Numbered from the stretch's first letter, positions 16,592 to 26,544 are shown. The stretch: 64,000 nucleotides of DNA from Staphylospora marina (GCF_003856495.1 NZ_CP034118.1:414001-478000), one strand, 5' to 3'. The notes: generated by a model not told the origin, from the sequence alone. Numbers and translations: made by a program.

Positions 16592-17497
16592 ATGGAGAAA
16601 CGGATGATCCACCGGAAATTGGTCAGAGCGGTTTTCTGGCTCATCATCCTGTACACGGCAGCCACCGCCACGGCGGTCCTGGCGATCCAGTTCGGATTGT
16701 TGAAAGTTCCGGAAACCGCGACACTCGCGAACGCGCAGTCCGGAAAAGACCCGGAAGAGCACATGCCCGTCAGCCTCGCCGCGTTTGCGGAACAGTTCAC
16801 CAAAGAGTATCTGTTCTGGACGGCCGGAAAGGAGGACTCGAGAGCCGAGCGGCTGCGTCCGTTCTGGAAACCGGGGTTGGATGTGCAGGGAGGTCTTGAG
16901 TTCAGCAAAGCCGGTTGGAACTCCTACACGAGGCAGGTCAGCACCTGGGAGATGAAGGAACGCAAGGACGGTTCGGGAATCACCGACGTCACCGTGTACG
17001 CGGAAACCATCCTGACCCGGACGGGTCGGGGAAATGATCAGAAGCGGGTGGATCGCTGGATCTCCGTTCCGGTTCGGAAGGCCGGGGAGTCCTACGTGGT
17101 GGTGGAATTGCCGAAGATCATTCCCGCCCCCGTGGTCTCCGTTCCGGAAGAGGAGCCGGTGTCAGGCAATAAGGGAGAAACGGTGAACTCTTCGGTTCGT
17201 GCGGAAGCGGAAGCGTTCCTTCGCTCGTTCTGGAAGGTGTACACCACGGGAGAGCCTCGGGAAATCGCCTACTTCCGGAAGGATAACCGTCCGGTTCCCG
17301 GATTGACGGGAGTGATGCGCTTCGAAGATCTGAAGGACCTGGAAGTGACCGAACAAAACGGAGAGATGACGGCCCGCTTCCGGGTGGAACTCGAAGATCT
17401 CGCTTCCGGCGTCAAAATGACGACGCGTTACGAGTTCAAGCTGGTCCGGGAAGGCAATCGCTGGTTTGTGCTGAAAATGGGACAAGGGGAGATCTGA
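16592..17497 (+). CDS. TcpC-like conjugation protein (VirB8-type)
   Basis: A 301-residue bitopic protein. ATG 16592 is preferred to ATG 16586 because AAGGGGG ends only two bases before the latter. A short cytoplasmic basic segment and one transmembrane helix (residues about 14-33) lead to two NTF2-like extracellular domains (about 60-160 and 200-300). This is the layout of TcpC/ConC proteins (conjugative transposon protein TcpC family). These assemble the transfer channel of plasmid pCW3 and ICEBs1-type elements. The identification rests on architecture and on the TcpD, TcpE and VirB4 genes that follow. Confidence 0.8.
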   Translation: MEKRMIHRKLVRAVFWLIILYTAATATAVLAIQFGLLKVPETATLANAQSGKDPEEHMPVSLAAFAEQFTKEYLFWTAGKEDSRAERLRPFWKPGLDVQGGLEFSKAGWNSYTRQVSTWEMKERKDGSGITDVTVYAETILTRTGRGNDQKRVDRWISVPVRKAGESYVVVELPKIIPAPVVSVPEEEPVSGNKGETVNSSVRAEAEAFLRSFWKVYTTGEPREIAYFRKDNRPVPGLTGVMRFEDLKDLEVTEQNGEMTARFRVELEDLASGVKMTTRYEFKLVREGNRWFVLKMGQGEI

Positions 17498-17498
17498 T

Positions 17499-17762
17499 GT
17501 GGAGATGCTGACGTTTTTGGTGTGGATGGCGGCAAGCCCGGGACAAAAACTGCAGGAATACCTGGGTTCGGAGATCGGATCCCTGTTTTTTCTGGCCGTC
17601 ATTTTCATCAGCCTGACCATGTTCTGGAAACGGGCGTTCACCGCTTTCATCGGATTTGCTCTTTTTGCCATGCTTGTCAGCGTGTTCATTTTCCAGCCCG
17701 AACTGGTGTCCAGTCTCGGGGCGGACGGATTCAAATGGCTGTTTGAGGCGTATTTGAAATGA
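17499..17762 (+). CDS. TcpD-like small membrane protein
   Basis: An 87-residue protein starting at GTG 17499 (GGGGAG eight bases upstream), one base after the previous stop. Two transmembrane helices (residues about 26-40 and 48-66) flank the short FWKRAFTAF loop, which resembles TcpD family proteins of Gram-positive conjugation systems. It overlaps the next gene (ATGA), matching the usual tcpC-tcpD-tcpE order. Confidence 0.75.
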   Translation: MEMLTFLVWMAASPGQKLQEYLGSEIGSLFFLAVIFISLTMFWKRAFTAFIGFALFAMLVSVFIFQPELVSSLGADGFKWLFEAYLK

Positions 17763-18154
17763 AACAAATCCGGGTGTACAATCAGGTTTTTAAAATCGAA
17801 AAAACGGTGTACTCGATCCAGGGAGTCCCCCTTCCGCTGCCGGTGTCGTACCGGCAGATGGCTTTTTTCGCCGGAGCTCTTGTCTTGATGGTGATTCTGA
17901 ACAAGTTTCCCCCCGTGGCATGGGTGGACTATTTTCTGGTCAAGTTTGTGGCGATTCCGGCCGGGGTGGCCTGGTTCTTCACCCGCAAAACCTTGGACGG
18001 AAAAGCGCCGCACCGGTTTCTGCTGAGGGTCGCGGAACACTGGTTCAGCCCGCACCATCACGCCAGATACCGGGAACTGGAACGGCCGGGGGGCAAATAC
18101 CGATACGAAGGTGCAGTGACATTCAGGCGGACATCCGGGGGTGAGACCGAATGA
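17759..18154 (+). CDS. TcpE family conjugation membrane protein
   Basis: A 131-residue protein with an N-terminal beta-like segment (RVYNQVFKIEKTVYSI), two transmembrane helices (about 35-52 and 55-74) and the family's conserved DGKAPHRFL segment near residue 80. TcpE is a membrane component of the tcp/con transfer channel. Overlaps on both sides show it is translated as part of the unit with the VirB4 ATPase. Confidence 0.85.
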   Translation: MKQIRVYNQVFKIEKTVYSIQGVPLPLPVSYRQMAFFAGALVLMVILNKFPPVAWVDYFLVKFVAIPAGVAWFFTRKTLDGKAPHRFLLRVAEHWFSPHHHARYRELERPGGKYRYEGAVTFRRTSGGETE

Positions 18155-20634
18155 CGCGCATCCCGTTTCCTGTCAAGTACTTCGAAAAAAACCTGGTGTT
18201 CGGAACGGACGGTTCGGTCAGCGCCTGGTATGAACTCGAACCTTATCATTACGATTACCGTTCCGTCAGCGACCAATTGGGCCTCCACGGGAATCTGGAG
18301 GCCTTTTATTGGAATATCCATGCGGAAACACACACGCTCGCCGTTCCGGAATTCCAAAGCCTGGAGGAACATCGCAGGGACATGGAGGGACGGCTTTCCT
18401 CCGACCTGGAGGAAGCCGGAAAAAGGCACATCCAGGCGGCGATCCGCCACATGAACGGCAAGGAGTTGTTCCGGTATCGCTTTTTCATCGGGGTGAAACT
18501 GAAACCGTCGGAAGCAACCGGACTCTCGTTTCTGGGAGAACTCATTTATCTGTGGAGAGATTTCAAACGGTATCTGCTTCAGCATTCAGGCACGGATTTG
18601 CCGGAAATTTTCGAGGAGGAGATCAATGCCTACAAGTCCCAGGAAGAGCTCATCTTTTCCCGGGTGAATGGATATCTTCGCGGCCGCAGGGTGACGGAGG
18701 ATGACATCCAGTGGCTGATTCGCCGGGGATTTTACCGGGGCATCGGAGAAGCGCCGCTTCGCGCCGGATGGAAACCGTCCTACCTGCCGGTCGAAATGAA
18801 AGGAAAAAAAGCCCGGAGACCGGGACGGGACATTCTCACCCTGACCGAAGGGCGCTTCGATGATTCACACGGGCGCCGACTGGTGGTCGAGCAGTTTGCC
18901 GGAGGAACGACCCGAACCGGATACATGGCGTTTCTGGCCATCTCCCATATTCCCGACAAGTCTCCGTTTCCGGGGACGGAGTGGATCTATTGCGTGCAGA
19001 AGCTGTCCTTTCCCGTGGAGGTGTCGGTTCGCACCGAAACCATCGATTACGGAAAAGCCTTGTCGCAGGTGCTCGGAAAGAAAAAGGAACTCAAGGCGGA
19101 AGACGATCACGCGATGGAAAGCGGGCAGGAAACGTCTTATCACATTCTGGCCGGGAAGCAGGAGGCCAACGAGCTGGAGAGCAACCTGCGGACCGACAAG
19201 TTTCCCTTGCTGAAAACGTCGATCATTCTGTGCGTGTTCGCTTCCACCCGGGAGGAACTGGATCTCAGGATCCAGCTGGTGAAAGATCTTTACGGAGACA
19301 TGCTGATCCAGGTGGAAGTTCCTTACGGGGATCAGTGGCGGGGATTCAACGAATTGATCCCCGGATCCCCCCGGCTCATCACCGACTATGTGCATTACAT
19401 GGATCCGACCGCCGTGGCGGCGGGAATGGCCGGAGCCTCGAGGCAATTGGGGGACGGCCGGGGATACCTGATCGGCATGTCGCAAAATCTGCCGGTCTTT
19501 TATGAACACGACCGGGGGCCGAAAGACAAGCGTCTCAGCACCACGGCTTCCGCGGCGTTCATCGGATCGCTGGGGGCCGGCAAATCCTTGGGAGCCAATC
19601 TGCTTGCTTATCAGGCGCTCCTCAGCGGAGCCAGCGTGCTGATCTTTGACCCGAAGGACGAACGTGGACATTGGCCGGAAGTGCTCCCGGAGCTGAAGGG
19701 ATTGACCCGGGTGGTCACCCTGCGCAGCGGAGTGGAGGACCGGGGCAAGCTCGATCCGTTGATGGGAGCCCGTTCGGAGGACCGGTTCACTGCCGCGGAG
19801 ACGGCCAAACGGATTCTCCAGTTTTTGTCCCGGGCCATGGACGGAACGTGGGAGGCGATCGTCATCGGCAAAGCCGTCGATCAGGTGGTCCAGGAAGAAC
19901 GGCCTTCCATGATGCGCGTGATCGAGGTTTTGCGGGAAAACCTGCGCCTCGCTCCCGGAAAACGGGCCGATTCCCTGGAGGAAATCGTGGACGTGCTCAG
20001 TTATTTGTCCACGTCCGGACAGGGGCAACTGCTGTTCGGGGACGGAACGCAGGAAGCGATTGACGTTTCCATGCCGCTGACCATTCTGCAGGTGGAAGAT
20101 TTGAAGCTGCCCGATGAAAGCCAGAGCGACTACGGGCGGATGGCCATTGCGATCCTGATGGCCATTTCCGATTTTGCCCGTCGCTTCTCCAACCGTCCGA
20201 CCAGTGAATTCAAGCTGGTTCTGTTTGACGAGTCCTGGAGGCTGGCCAAAGTGCGGGAAGGGCAGGCCATCCTGGAAGAGCTGGTCAGAACCGGACGCAG
20301 CAAAAACGCAGCCATTTACCTGATCAGCCAGAACGCCAAGGACATGTTGGGCGAAGAGATTCGTTCCAACCTGGGATGTCGGTTCGTCTTCCGGTGCCGG
20401 GATCAGAAGGAAGCGGAAGCGGCCTGCCGGATTCTTGGCATTGAGCCGACGGAGGAACACATTGAACACATCCGGAATCTGCCCACCGGCATCTGCCTGA
20501 TGTCCGACCTGGAGAAGCGTGTCAATGAACTGGAAATCAAGGTGTTGGATGAACGGTTGTTCCATGCGTTCGACACCCGTCCGGGCGCGAGGACCCGCGA
20601 TGCGGATCGTCCGCTCAGCAGGGTCAACCGATGA
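18151..20634 (+). CDS. VirB4/ConE/TcpF-type ATPase
   Basis: An 827-residue ATPase. The N-terminal half is the VirB4-like interaction region. The motor domain has Walker A GSLGAGKS at residues 472-479 and Walker B LFDE with Asp693-Glu694. It ends in a helical C-terminal part carrying the ISQNAKD motif. VirB4 proteins are the signature ATPase of every conjugative type IV secretion system and energise channel assembly and transport. Length matches ConE of ICEBs1 (about 830). All catalytic motifs look intact, arguing against decay. Confidence 0.93.
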   Translation: MTRIPFPVKYFEKNLVFGTDGSVSAWYELEPYHYDYRSVSDQLGLHGNLEAFYWNIHAETHTLAVPEFQSLEEHRRDMEGRLSSDLEEAGKRHIQAAIRHMNGKELFRYRFFIGVKLKPSEATGLSFLGELIYLWRDFKRYLLQHSGTDLPEIFEEEINAYKSQEELIFSRVNGYLRGRRVTEDDIQWLIRRGFYRGIGEAPLRAGWKPSYLPVEMKGKKARRPGRDILTLTEGRFDDSHGRRLVVEQFAGGTTRTGYMAFLAISHIPDKSPFPGTEWIYCVQKLSFPVEVSVRTETIDYGKALSQVLGKKKELKAEDDHAMESGQETSYHILAGKQEANELESNLRTDKFPLLKTSIILCVFASTREELDLRIQLVKDLYGDMLIQVEVPYGDQWRGFNELIPGSPRLITDYVHYMDPTAVAAGMAGASRQLGDGRGYLIGMSQNLPVFYEHDRGPKDKRLSTTASAAFIGSLGAGKSLGANLLAYQALLSGASVLIFDPKDERGHWPEVLPELKGLTRVVTLRSGVEDRGKLDPLMGARSEDRFTAAETAKRILQFLSRAMDGTWEAIVIGKAVDQVVQEERPSMMRVIEVLRENLRLAPGKRADSLEEIVDVLSYLSTSGQGQLLFGDGTQEAIDVSMPLTILQVEDLKLPDESQSDYGRMAIAILMAISDFARRFSNRPTSEFKLVLFDESWRLAKVREGQAILEELVRTGRSKNAAIYLISQNAKDMLGEEIRSNLGCRFVFRCRDQKEAEAACRILGIEPTEEHIEHIRNLPTGICLMSDLEKRVNELEIKVLDERLFHAFDTRPGARTRDADRPLSRVNR

Positions 20635-20688
20635 AAGGGCATCGTTCACCCGTTTCCGTCAGTTTGAAGTGTGAAGGAGAGCGGCTGA

Positions 20689-22149
20689 ATGAACTGGAAA
20701 AAATGGTGCTTTGCCCTGCTGGCTTGCCTGCTCATGTTCCTCGGGCCTGTCGGTGGAAGCGGTCGGGCGGAAGCGGAGGAAACCACCAAAAAATCGGAAG
20801 GTTACGGTCTCATCACCGACCTGCTTACCGTGTTTCCCGAAGAACAGGCCAAACGGGCAAGAGCCCACGGATACGAAGTGAAGTTCAACCGATACAAGCC
20901 GAGTCAATACAATCTGGAATTGACGCTCGAGGAGAGAAGTTTCTGGGAAGTCAACGATGTGATGTCCGATGTGTCCTACGACTTCATGAACAAAGTGAAC
21001 AACTTCCTCTGGCAAGGGTTGTTGGCCTGGGATTTCACGGTCATCCTGCTGACGGAAAACGCATTTTCGCTGGATGTGGTCGATCAGTTTTCCGAAGCGG
21101 TGGAGATCGGGGTGCAGCAGCTGGCCGGTTTTGACGGGGACGGCATCGGAAACACCGGACTGTTCGGGCATTTCCTGACCACGATGATCATCGTGGTGGG
21201 GGCTTGGATCGCCTACAAGGGAATCGTCCAGAAGAAAACGACGGACGCGCTGAGCGCTTTGGTGGTGAGCGCATTCATCCTGATGGCGGGTCTGGCCTTC
21301 TTTGCCAATGCCGGAGGAATCATGCGCTATCTCAACGACATCAGCAGCGGGCTCAGCCAGGAAGTGGTCGGGGTGGGGGTGAGCTTTCAGGGGAAAATGG
21401 AGCCGGATGCGCCGGTGTACCCTTCCGATGTGGCTTCGTTGGTGGTTGCCGACAAGATGTACCACATGATGGTGTATGAACCGTACATCATGCTTCAGCA
21501 CGGGAAAACATCCAGCGATCCGGAAATGACCCGGGAGAGGGTGGAACGGATTCTCGCGCAAAAACCGGGCAGCGAAGCGCGGGCGGAGGCGGTGAAAGCC
21601 GAAAAAAGCCGCGGGAACATGATGGTGACCACTTCCGGCGTGTTCCAGCGGCTCACGCTGATCCTGATCCTGATCGTCTCCCATCTCATCCTCGGGGTGA
21701 TGTTCCTCATCCTTGCGGGAGCGATGCTCGTGTACCAGTTTCTGTTCGTGCTGATCGCCCTGTTTGCTCCGTTTGCGTTTTTGCTCGCGCTCAACCCCTC
21801 CTGGCGGGACATCGTGGTCACATGGGCCAAAAAGCTGATCGGTTATCAGGTGATCAAGCTGATGATCGGGATTTTGCTCTCGATGCTGTTGGTGTTGTCG
21901 CAAATGCTGTACACCATGACTCCCCCGGAAAAGGTGGGATATGTCTGGACCATTGCGATGCAGTTGATTCTCGTGGTCGGGGTGATCTGGAAACGGAACG
22001 AGCTGTTCGGCATCTTGCAGGCGCCCATGGGCAAGATCAAGGATTATGATGCCAAAATCAACATCGACACTCCCGTGCAGTACGTGACCAAGTACACGCA
22101 GAACCTGGCGAACAAAGCCGGCAACATCAAAATGATGAGAAGAAAATGA
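20689..22149 (+). CDS. VirB6-like channel protein (TcpH / CD3337-EF1877 family)
   Basis: A 486-residue polytopic protein with a cleavable-type signal (residues 1-30) and GAAGGAGA eight bases upstream. After an extracellular region there are about seven transmembrane helices: two around 165-210, one near 320-345, and a cluster from 345 to 450 with a cytosolic C-terminus. This fits the VirB6-like CD3337/EF1877 and TcpH/ConG family that forms the inner channel. It is the only gene in the operon separated from its upstream neighbour by more than 50 bases. Confidence 0.83.
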   Translation: MNWKKWCFALLACLLMFLGPVGGSGRAEAEETTKKSEGYGLITDLLTVFPEEQAKRARAHGYEVKFNRYKPSQYNLELTLEERSFWEVNDVMSDVSYDFMNKVNNFLWQGLLAWDFTVILLTENAFSLDVVDQFSEAVEIGVQQLAGFDGDGIGNTGLFGHFLTTMIIVVGAWIAYKGIVQKKTTDALSALVVSAFILMAGLAFFANAGGIMRYLNDISSGLSQEVVGVGVSFQGKMEPDAPVYPSDVASLVVADKMYHMMVYEPYIMLQHGKTSSDPEMTRERVERILAQKPGSEARAEAVKAEKSRGNMMVTTSGVFQRLTLILILIVSHLILGVMFLILAGAMLVYQFLFVLIALFAPFAFLLALNPSWRDIVVTWAKKLIGYQVIKLMIGILLSMLLVLSQMLYTMTPPEKVGYVWTIAMQLILVVGVIWKRNELFGILQAPMGKIKDYDAKINIDTPVQYVTKYTQNLANKAGNIKMMRRK

Positions 22150-22748
22150 ATCCGGGTGGGATTTCCGTGTTCAACACCGAAACGTCAAGCGGGCGCCGAC
22201 GGTTGTTTCTGCTGGTTCTCCTGGTTTTTCTCGTCGCCGGGTTCACCGCCAAACACTTGCTGATTCGTCTGGGATGGGTCGGCGGGGGACGGTCGGAAGC
22301 GGAGCATCCCCGGATGGTGGAAGCTCCCGTTTCGCAACCCGCCGGGAGTGAAGAGGGCACCGGGAAACAATCCCCGGATCTCAAAGAGGCGGAAGCGTTC
22401 GCGGCCCGCTACCTGGTCATGTACGCTTCCCGGGACCCCGCAAAAAAAGCGGAAAGATTGAACGGTCTGCGTCCCCACACCACCGCGGAGTTTTTTGCAA
22501 TCCTGGAGGAAGAGGCAAACGGAGCGAGACCCACCGCGGAAAATGAGGTGACGACCGTCTCGGACATCACCCGCGGGTCCTGCGAGGAGGACCGGGAAGC
22601 GGTCACGTGTATTCTGCAATGTTCTCTCGTGGAGCGCGGCCGTGACGGAAAAGAGATTCTGACGGAACAGGTGTATGAACTGCGTTTGATCCGTGACGGG
22701 TCGGGGTGGAAGACAGAAGGAGTGTCGGTGCGTGGCAGCTTCGAGTAG
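22146..22748 (+). CDS. Second VirB8/NTF2-like bitopic protein
   Basis: A 200-residue protein with one transmembrane helix (residues about 20-40), a disordered linker, and a compact extracellular domain (about 78-200) with an NTF2-like pattern: a helix AEAFAARYLVMYAS, then alternating strands. Two cysteines in the domain (in SCEEDREAVTCILQC) could form a disulfide. Sequence family not recognised; a VirB8-like role is inferred from layout and place in the operon. The start overlaps the VirB6-like gene (ATGA). Confidence 0.65.
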   Translation: MNPGGISVFNTETSSGRRRLFLLVLLVFLVAGFTAKHLLIRLGWVGGGRSEAEHPRMVEAPVSQPAGSEEGTGKQSPDLKEAEAFAARYLVMYASRDPAKKAERLNGLRPHTTAEFFAILEEEANGARPTAENEVTTVSDITRGSCEEDREAVTCILQCSLVERGRDGKEILTEQVYELRLIRDGSGWKTEGVSVRGSFE

Positions 22749-23877
22749 CACGTCGGTGCGTGCGGGAATTCGGCGAAAAACCGGGCTCTTTTGGGCCCTG
22801 CTGACCGGAGGAATCGGAGCATTCGGCGCGGCGTTGTTGGCGGGCTTGCTGCTGATCGCCATGGCATTGCTCACCTTTATGGGGCATCCGTCCGGCCCGA
22901 TGCCGGAAGAAAACTGGGAAATCGCCTCAGGTTTTCCGCAGGCGGCTCAAAAATATTTGCCCATTTACATGGAAGCAGGAAAGAAGTACGGGGTTCCCTG
23001 GCCGATCCTGGCGGCCATTCACAAGGTGGAGACCGATTTCGGCCGAAACCTGTCGGTCAGCAGCGTGGGAGCCAAGGGTCACATGCAGTTCATGGACAAA
23101 ACCTGGGTGGGCTGGTCCTATCCCGGCGGAACCGCACTCGGAGATTTGCCCGATTCCGTCGACATCACCGACCCGCGGCTGATCGCCAAGTATGGCGGAT
23201 ACGGCGTGGATGCCAACGGGGACGGCAAGGCGGATCCCTATGATCCGCATGATGCCATTCACGCGGCAGCCAAATACCTGGCGGCCAACCATCGCCCGGG
23301 CGAGGATTGGTATGCGAGGCGGGGAGCGGTTTGGCAGTACAACCACGACTATGAACGGTACGTGCTCAAAGTGAAGAGGTATGCCGAGGCGTTCGCCGTG
23401 CCGGTTCCGGTCGGCGGCACGGTGAAGGGGAGCGGCCGGTTTCTGTGGCCCGTTCCCGGAGGAAGGCTCACCTCGGGGTTCGGATTCCGGCCCCATCCTC
23501 TCAAAAACGTGTACCGCCAACACGATGGAATCGACATCGCCCGTGAGCTGGGGGCTCCCATTCTTGCCAGCGACGCGGGAACGGTGATCGAGTCACGCGA
23601 ATCCCAGGGGTACGGATGGATCATTGTGATTGATCACGGGAACGGGTACCAGACGTTGTACGCTCACATGGAGCCGGAGGACGTCATGGTCACCCCCGGG
23701 CAGAAAGTCGGCAGGGGGCAACAGATTGCACGGGTGGGAAAAAACGGGTGGGCGACCGGTCCCCATCTCCATTTTGAAGTCAGATTTTCGGGACGATTGG
23801 TGGATCCCGTCACCGTATTGGATGGGCAAACGCACGTGGCGAAACAAGGAGATGTCCGTCAGGCAGCGAAACCATAA
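22732..23877 (+). CDS. T4SS wall hydrolase: lytic transglycosylase + M23 endopeptidase
   Basis: A 381-residue bifunctional wall enzyme starting at GTG 22732 (AGAAGGAG nine bases upstream), overlapping the previous gene by 17 bases. One transmembrane helix (about 24-46) leads to a soluble transglycosylase domain with catalytic Glu100 in IHKVETDFG, the GAKGHMQFM motif, and a calcium-loop-like DANGDGKADP stretch. An M23 peptidase follows, with His264, Asp268, His312 and the HLH pair His345/His347. It should open a local gap in the wall for the channel. The tcp/ICE counterparts I know (CwlT, TcpG) use NlpC/P60 as second domain, so the M23 partner is unusual. Confidence 0.9.
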   Translation: MAASSSTSVRAGIRRKTGLFWALLTGGIGAFGAALLAGLLLIAMALLTFMGHPSGPMPEENWEIASGFPQAAQKYLPIYMEAGKKYGVPWPILAAIHKVETDFGRNLSVSSVGAKGHMQFMDKTWVGWSYPGGTALGDLPDSVDITDPRLIAKYGGYGVDANGDGKADPYDPHDAIHAAAKYLAANHRPGEDWYARRGAVWQYNHDYERYVLKVKRYAEAFAVPVPVGGTVKGSGRFLWPVPGGRLTSGFGFRPHPLKNVYRQHDGIDIARELGAPILASDAGTVIESRESQGYGWIIVIDHGNGYQTLYAHMEPEDVMVTPGQKVGRGQQIARVGKNGWATGPHLHFEVRFSGRLVDPVTVLDGQTHVAKQGDVRQAAKP

Positions 23878-23943
23878 CACACGCAATTTTTGTCGGAAAA
23901 GAGGAAATTTTTCCGGAGTCAGGTGCGGAAAGGTGGGGTCAGG

Positions 23944-26544
23944 GTGTTTCACTGGAAAGTTCCCCAAGGCGGGGATGACCAGTTTGTCAAATTGGCAAAG
24001 GGATTTTTCTGGGCAGCGGCCATCGCGGCGGTCGTGTTCGGTTTGTTCAAACTGTGGAATTGGCTGGAAGATGTGTTCGGCGAAGAAGACAAAGCGGACA
24101 TCGCGACCGGCGTGTTGGATCAAACCGCTTCTTCCGTCTGGGCTTTCATCGCCGATTGGGCTCCCGCGCTCTTGGCATTGGCGATCCTGTTCGTGATTCT
24201 CGGCGTGTTCTCCGGACTGTTCGTCCGGCTGCAATATCGGAAAAGAGAAGCGGACAGGGCCAAGTACATCCGCATTTTGCCGTCCGGCCAAGTGAACCTT
24301 GAACTGGAAAAGATTGCGGAGCTCACCCGCACGTTCGGAGGGATGGTCAGACCGTGGCAGCTCCGTTTCCGGTTCGGGCGTCCCTGGTTCCGTCTCCGGT
24401 TTGCCATTCCGAGCGGTTCCAACGAGATCGGGATTTACATGGCATATCCCAGGGACAAGGAGAACAGCGTCAAGGATACCATCCGAAGCGTGTATCCGTC
24501 GGCGGAAATCCATGACATCACGGAAGAACAGTTTCCGCAGCCGTCCAAGGGCGGGGCGGGCGGACACTTTTACTATGCGTTCGGCTCAAAGAAAGGGTTG
24601 CCGCTGGCATCCCTGCAGCAAACCAAAAAAAGTCAGCTGGAAAGCATTTTGAACTGTCTGCGTCCGGGAACCTATCTGGATCTGCAGTTTGCGCCGGTCA
24701 GCTGGAAGGAGCTGGCGGACCGTTCGGAAGATGCCCTGGATCAACTGAAGCGCAAAAAGATGAAGGACATGGATCCCGAGGATCGCATGCGGAGAATCAG
24801 TCTGATGCAGCGGCTGACCGGCAGGGAATTGACGTTTCACGTGCGCCTGACGCTCTGGTCCAACCACGAAAAGGCCAACCAGGTGATCCGGTCCACGGCC
24901 GAGTCCATCGAAACCGCCATGAAGCATGACGGAGCCATCACGTTCTACCGGCACAACTGGTGGAATATGCTCGATGACAAAAATCTGGTGCCGATTCCCT
25001 GGCCGTTCACCATCATGACTTGGGACTGCGACGAAATCGCCAATCTGTTCCATCTGCCGCCGAGCGACGGGTACATCTACCAGGAGCCGAAGGAAGAAGG
25101 CCCCGATGTCCGGGGATACATCGCCCATTTGGAACCCAATCAACGCTCTTTGACATCCGATGAGCTCACGGAGGGCGTGTTGATCGGAAAAATCCGCCAT
25201 CCCCTGGAAAGCAGGGAAGTGCGGGTGCCGTACGAACAGCTCTCCAAACACTTCCTGATCACCGGAGCCAGCGGGATGGGCAAGTCCAGCCTGACCGTGG
25301 AAATGCTCCAATCCATGCTCAACGACTGGTTCGATGATCCGGACAATCATCCCGGATTCACCGTGTTCGATCCGGCGAGGGAAATCATCCCGATCATTGA
25401 GAACCGGCTTCGCGTTGCCGAACAATTCGGGGTCAAGTTCCCGAGGGAAAAGGTTCACCATTTCAATCTCTCGCATGACGCGACGCACGTTCCCGCCCTC
25501 AATCTCCTGCACCGGATCGAGGGTCTCAGCAGCAACCAACTGGCCCATGAAGTGGCCACCGTGCTGGTGACGCTGGCCGAGGAAAACGAATCGCTGCTCC
25601 GGACCCGGAGACTGATGGGCATGGCGGTGCAGAGTCTGCTCGAGGACAATGAACGGCATACCATTTTGGGCATCGACGACTTGTTCCGCAATGAAGCCTT
25701 CCGCAAAAGAGTGCTTCAAAACGTGAACGATCCGTATGTGAAGCGCTTTTGGGCCAACGCGGACGAACAGGAGCTGAGAAGGGAAGCCGAGTTCGTCATC
25801 CATCGCGTGGACCGGCTGCTGCAGAGTCCGACGATGCGGCGCCTGTTCTGCCAAAAAGAGATGAGTCTGGACGTGCGGCGTTACATGGATGAAGGACATA
25901 TCGTTCTGATCGATGCGTACGGTCTGAAGGAATACGATCTCCGCGTCACGGCGGGGCATATTCTCAATCAGTATTACCAGACGGCGCGCAGACGGCCAGC
26001 CGGGTCCCGCTTCCATCTCATGATGATGGATGAGGCGCACTTGATGCAGATCCCCTTGCTGACGGAAATTTTCATGGAGGACCGGAAATACGACTTCGGT
26101 CTGGGATTGATCACCCGGGAGATCGATCAGTTCAACAATGAAGAGCTGATGCAGACGATGAAATCCAACATCGGCATGGTGATCAGTTGCGCGCAAACCG
26201 AAGGGTCCGATGAAGTGGAAAGCCTCACCCGGAACAGTTTCCGTCGGGAGTTCATCGAATCCCTGCCGGTTCGGCACGCCGCGGTGTACATTCGCCTCAA
26301 GCGTCGTCAGCGCAGTGCCGTGACCACCTGCGTCGTGGAAAATGAACCGCCCCATGTGTACAAACCGGACGGGAAAGAAGCGAACCACAGAACGCCGGAG
26401 AAAGAGGAAGCCATGCAATGGGGATTGGAGTGGGGGCTGGAGATCATGAAGAATTCCCCGGAAGTCCGGCCGGTTGAGGTCGTGGACCGGGAAGTTGCCG
26501 ACTACATGAATGCATCTTTGGACTACAAACAAAACAGCGGATGA
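23944..26544 (+). CDS. HerA/VirD4-like T4SS ATPase
   Basis: An 866-residue membrane-anchored ATPase. GTG 23944 is chosen because AAAGGTGG lies at 23929-23937; TTG 23890 and GTG 23923 are in-frame alternatives. Two transmembrane helices (about 20-40 and 65-90) precede a large alpha/beta domain and a motor with Walker A GASGMGKS at 441-448 and Walker B MMMDE with Asp696-Glu697. The motor is of the HerA/DUF87 kind seen in VirD4-like coupling or secretion ATPases. It could be the substrate receptor. The terminator just after its stop closes the operon. Confidence 0.85.
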   Translation: MFHWKVPQGGDDQFVKLAKGFFWAAAIAAVVFGLFKLWNWLEDVFGEEDKADIATGVLDQTASSVWAFIADWAPALLALAILFVILGVFSGLFVRLQYRKREADRAKYIRILPSGQVNLELEKIAELTRTFGGMVRPWQLRFRFGRPWFRLRFAIPSGSNEIGIYMAYPRDKENSVKDTIRSVYPSAEIHDITEEQFPQPSKGGAGGHFYYAFGSKKGLPLASLQQTKKSQLESILNCLRPGTYLDLQFAPVSWKELADRSEDALDQLKRKKMKDMDPEDRMRRISLMQRLTGRELTFHVRLTLWSNHEKANQVIRSTAESIETAMKHDGAITFYRHNWWNMLDDKNLVPIPWPFTIMTWDCDEIANLFHLPPSDGYIYQEPKEEGPDVRGYIAHLEPNQRSLTSDELTEGVLIGKIRHPLESREVRVPYEQLSKHFLITGASGMGKSSLTVEMLQSMLNDWFDDPDNHPGFTVFDPAREIIPIIENRLRVAEQFGVKFPREKVHHFNLSHDATHVPALNLLHRIEGLSSNQLAHEVATVLVTLAEENESLLRTRRLMGMAVQSLLEDNERHTILGIDDLFRNEAFRKRVLQNVNDPYVKRFWANADEQELRREAEFVIHRVDRLLQSPTMRRLFCQKEMSLDVRRYMDEGHIVLIDAYGLKEYDLRVTAGHILNQYYQTARRRPAGSRFHLMMMDEAHLMQIPLLTEIFMEDRKYDFGLGLITREIDQFNNEELMQTMKSNIGMVISCAQTEGSDEVESLTRNSFRREFIESLPVRHAAVYIRLKRRQRSAVTTCVVENEPPHVYKPDGKEANHRTPEKEEAMQWGLEWGLEIMKNSPEVRPVEVVDREVADYMNASLDYKQNSG

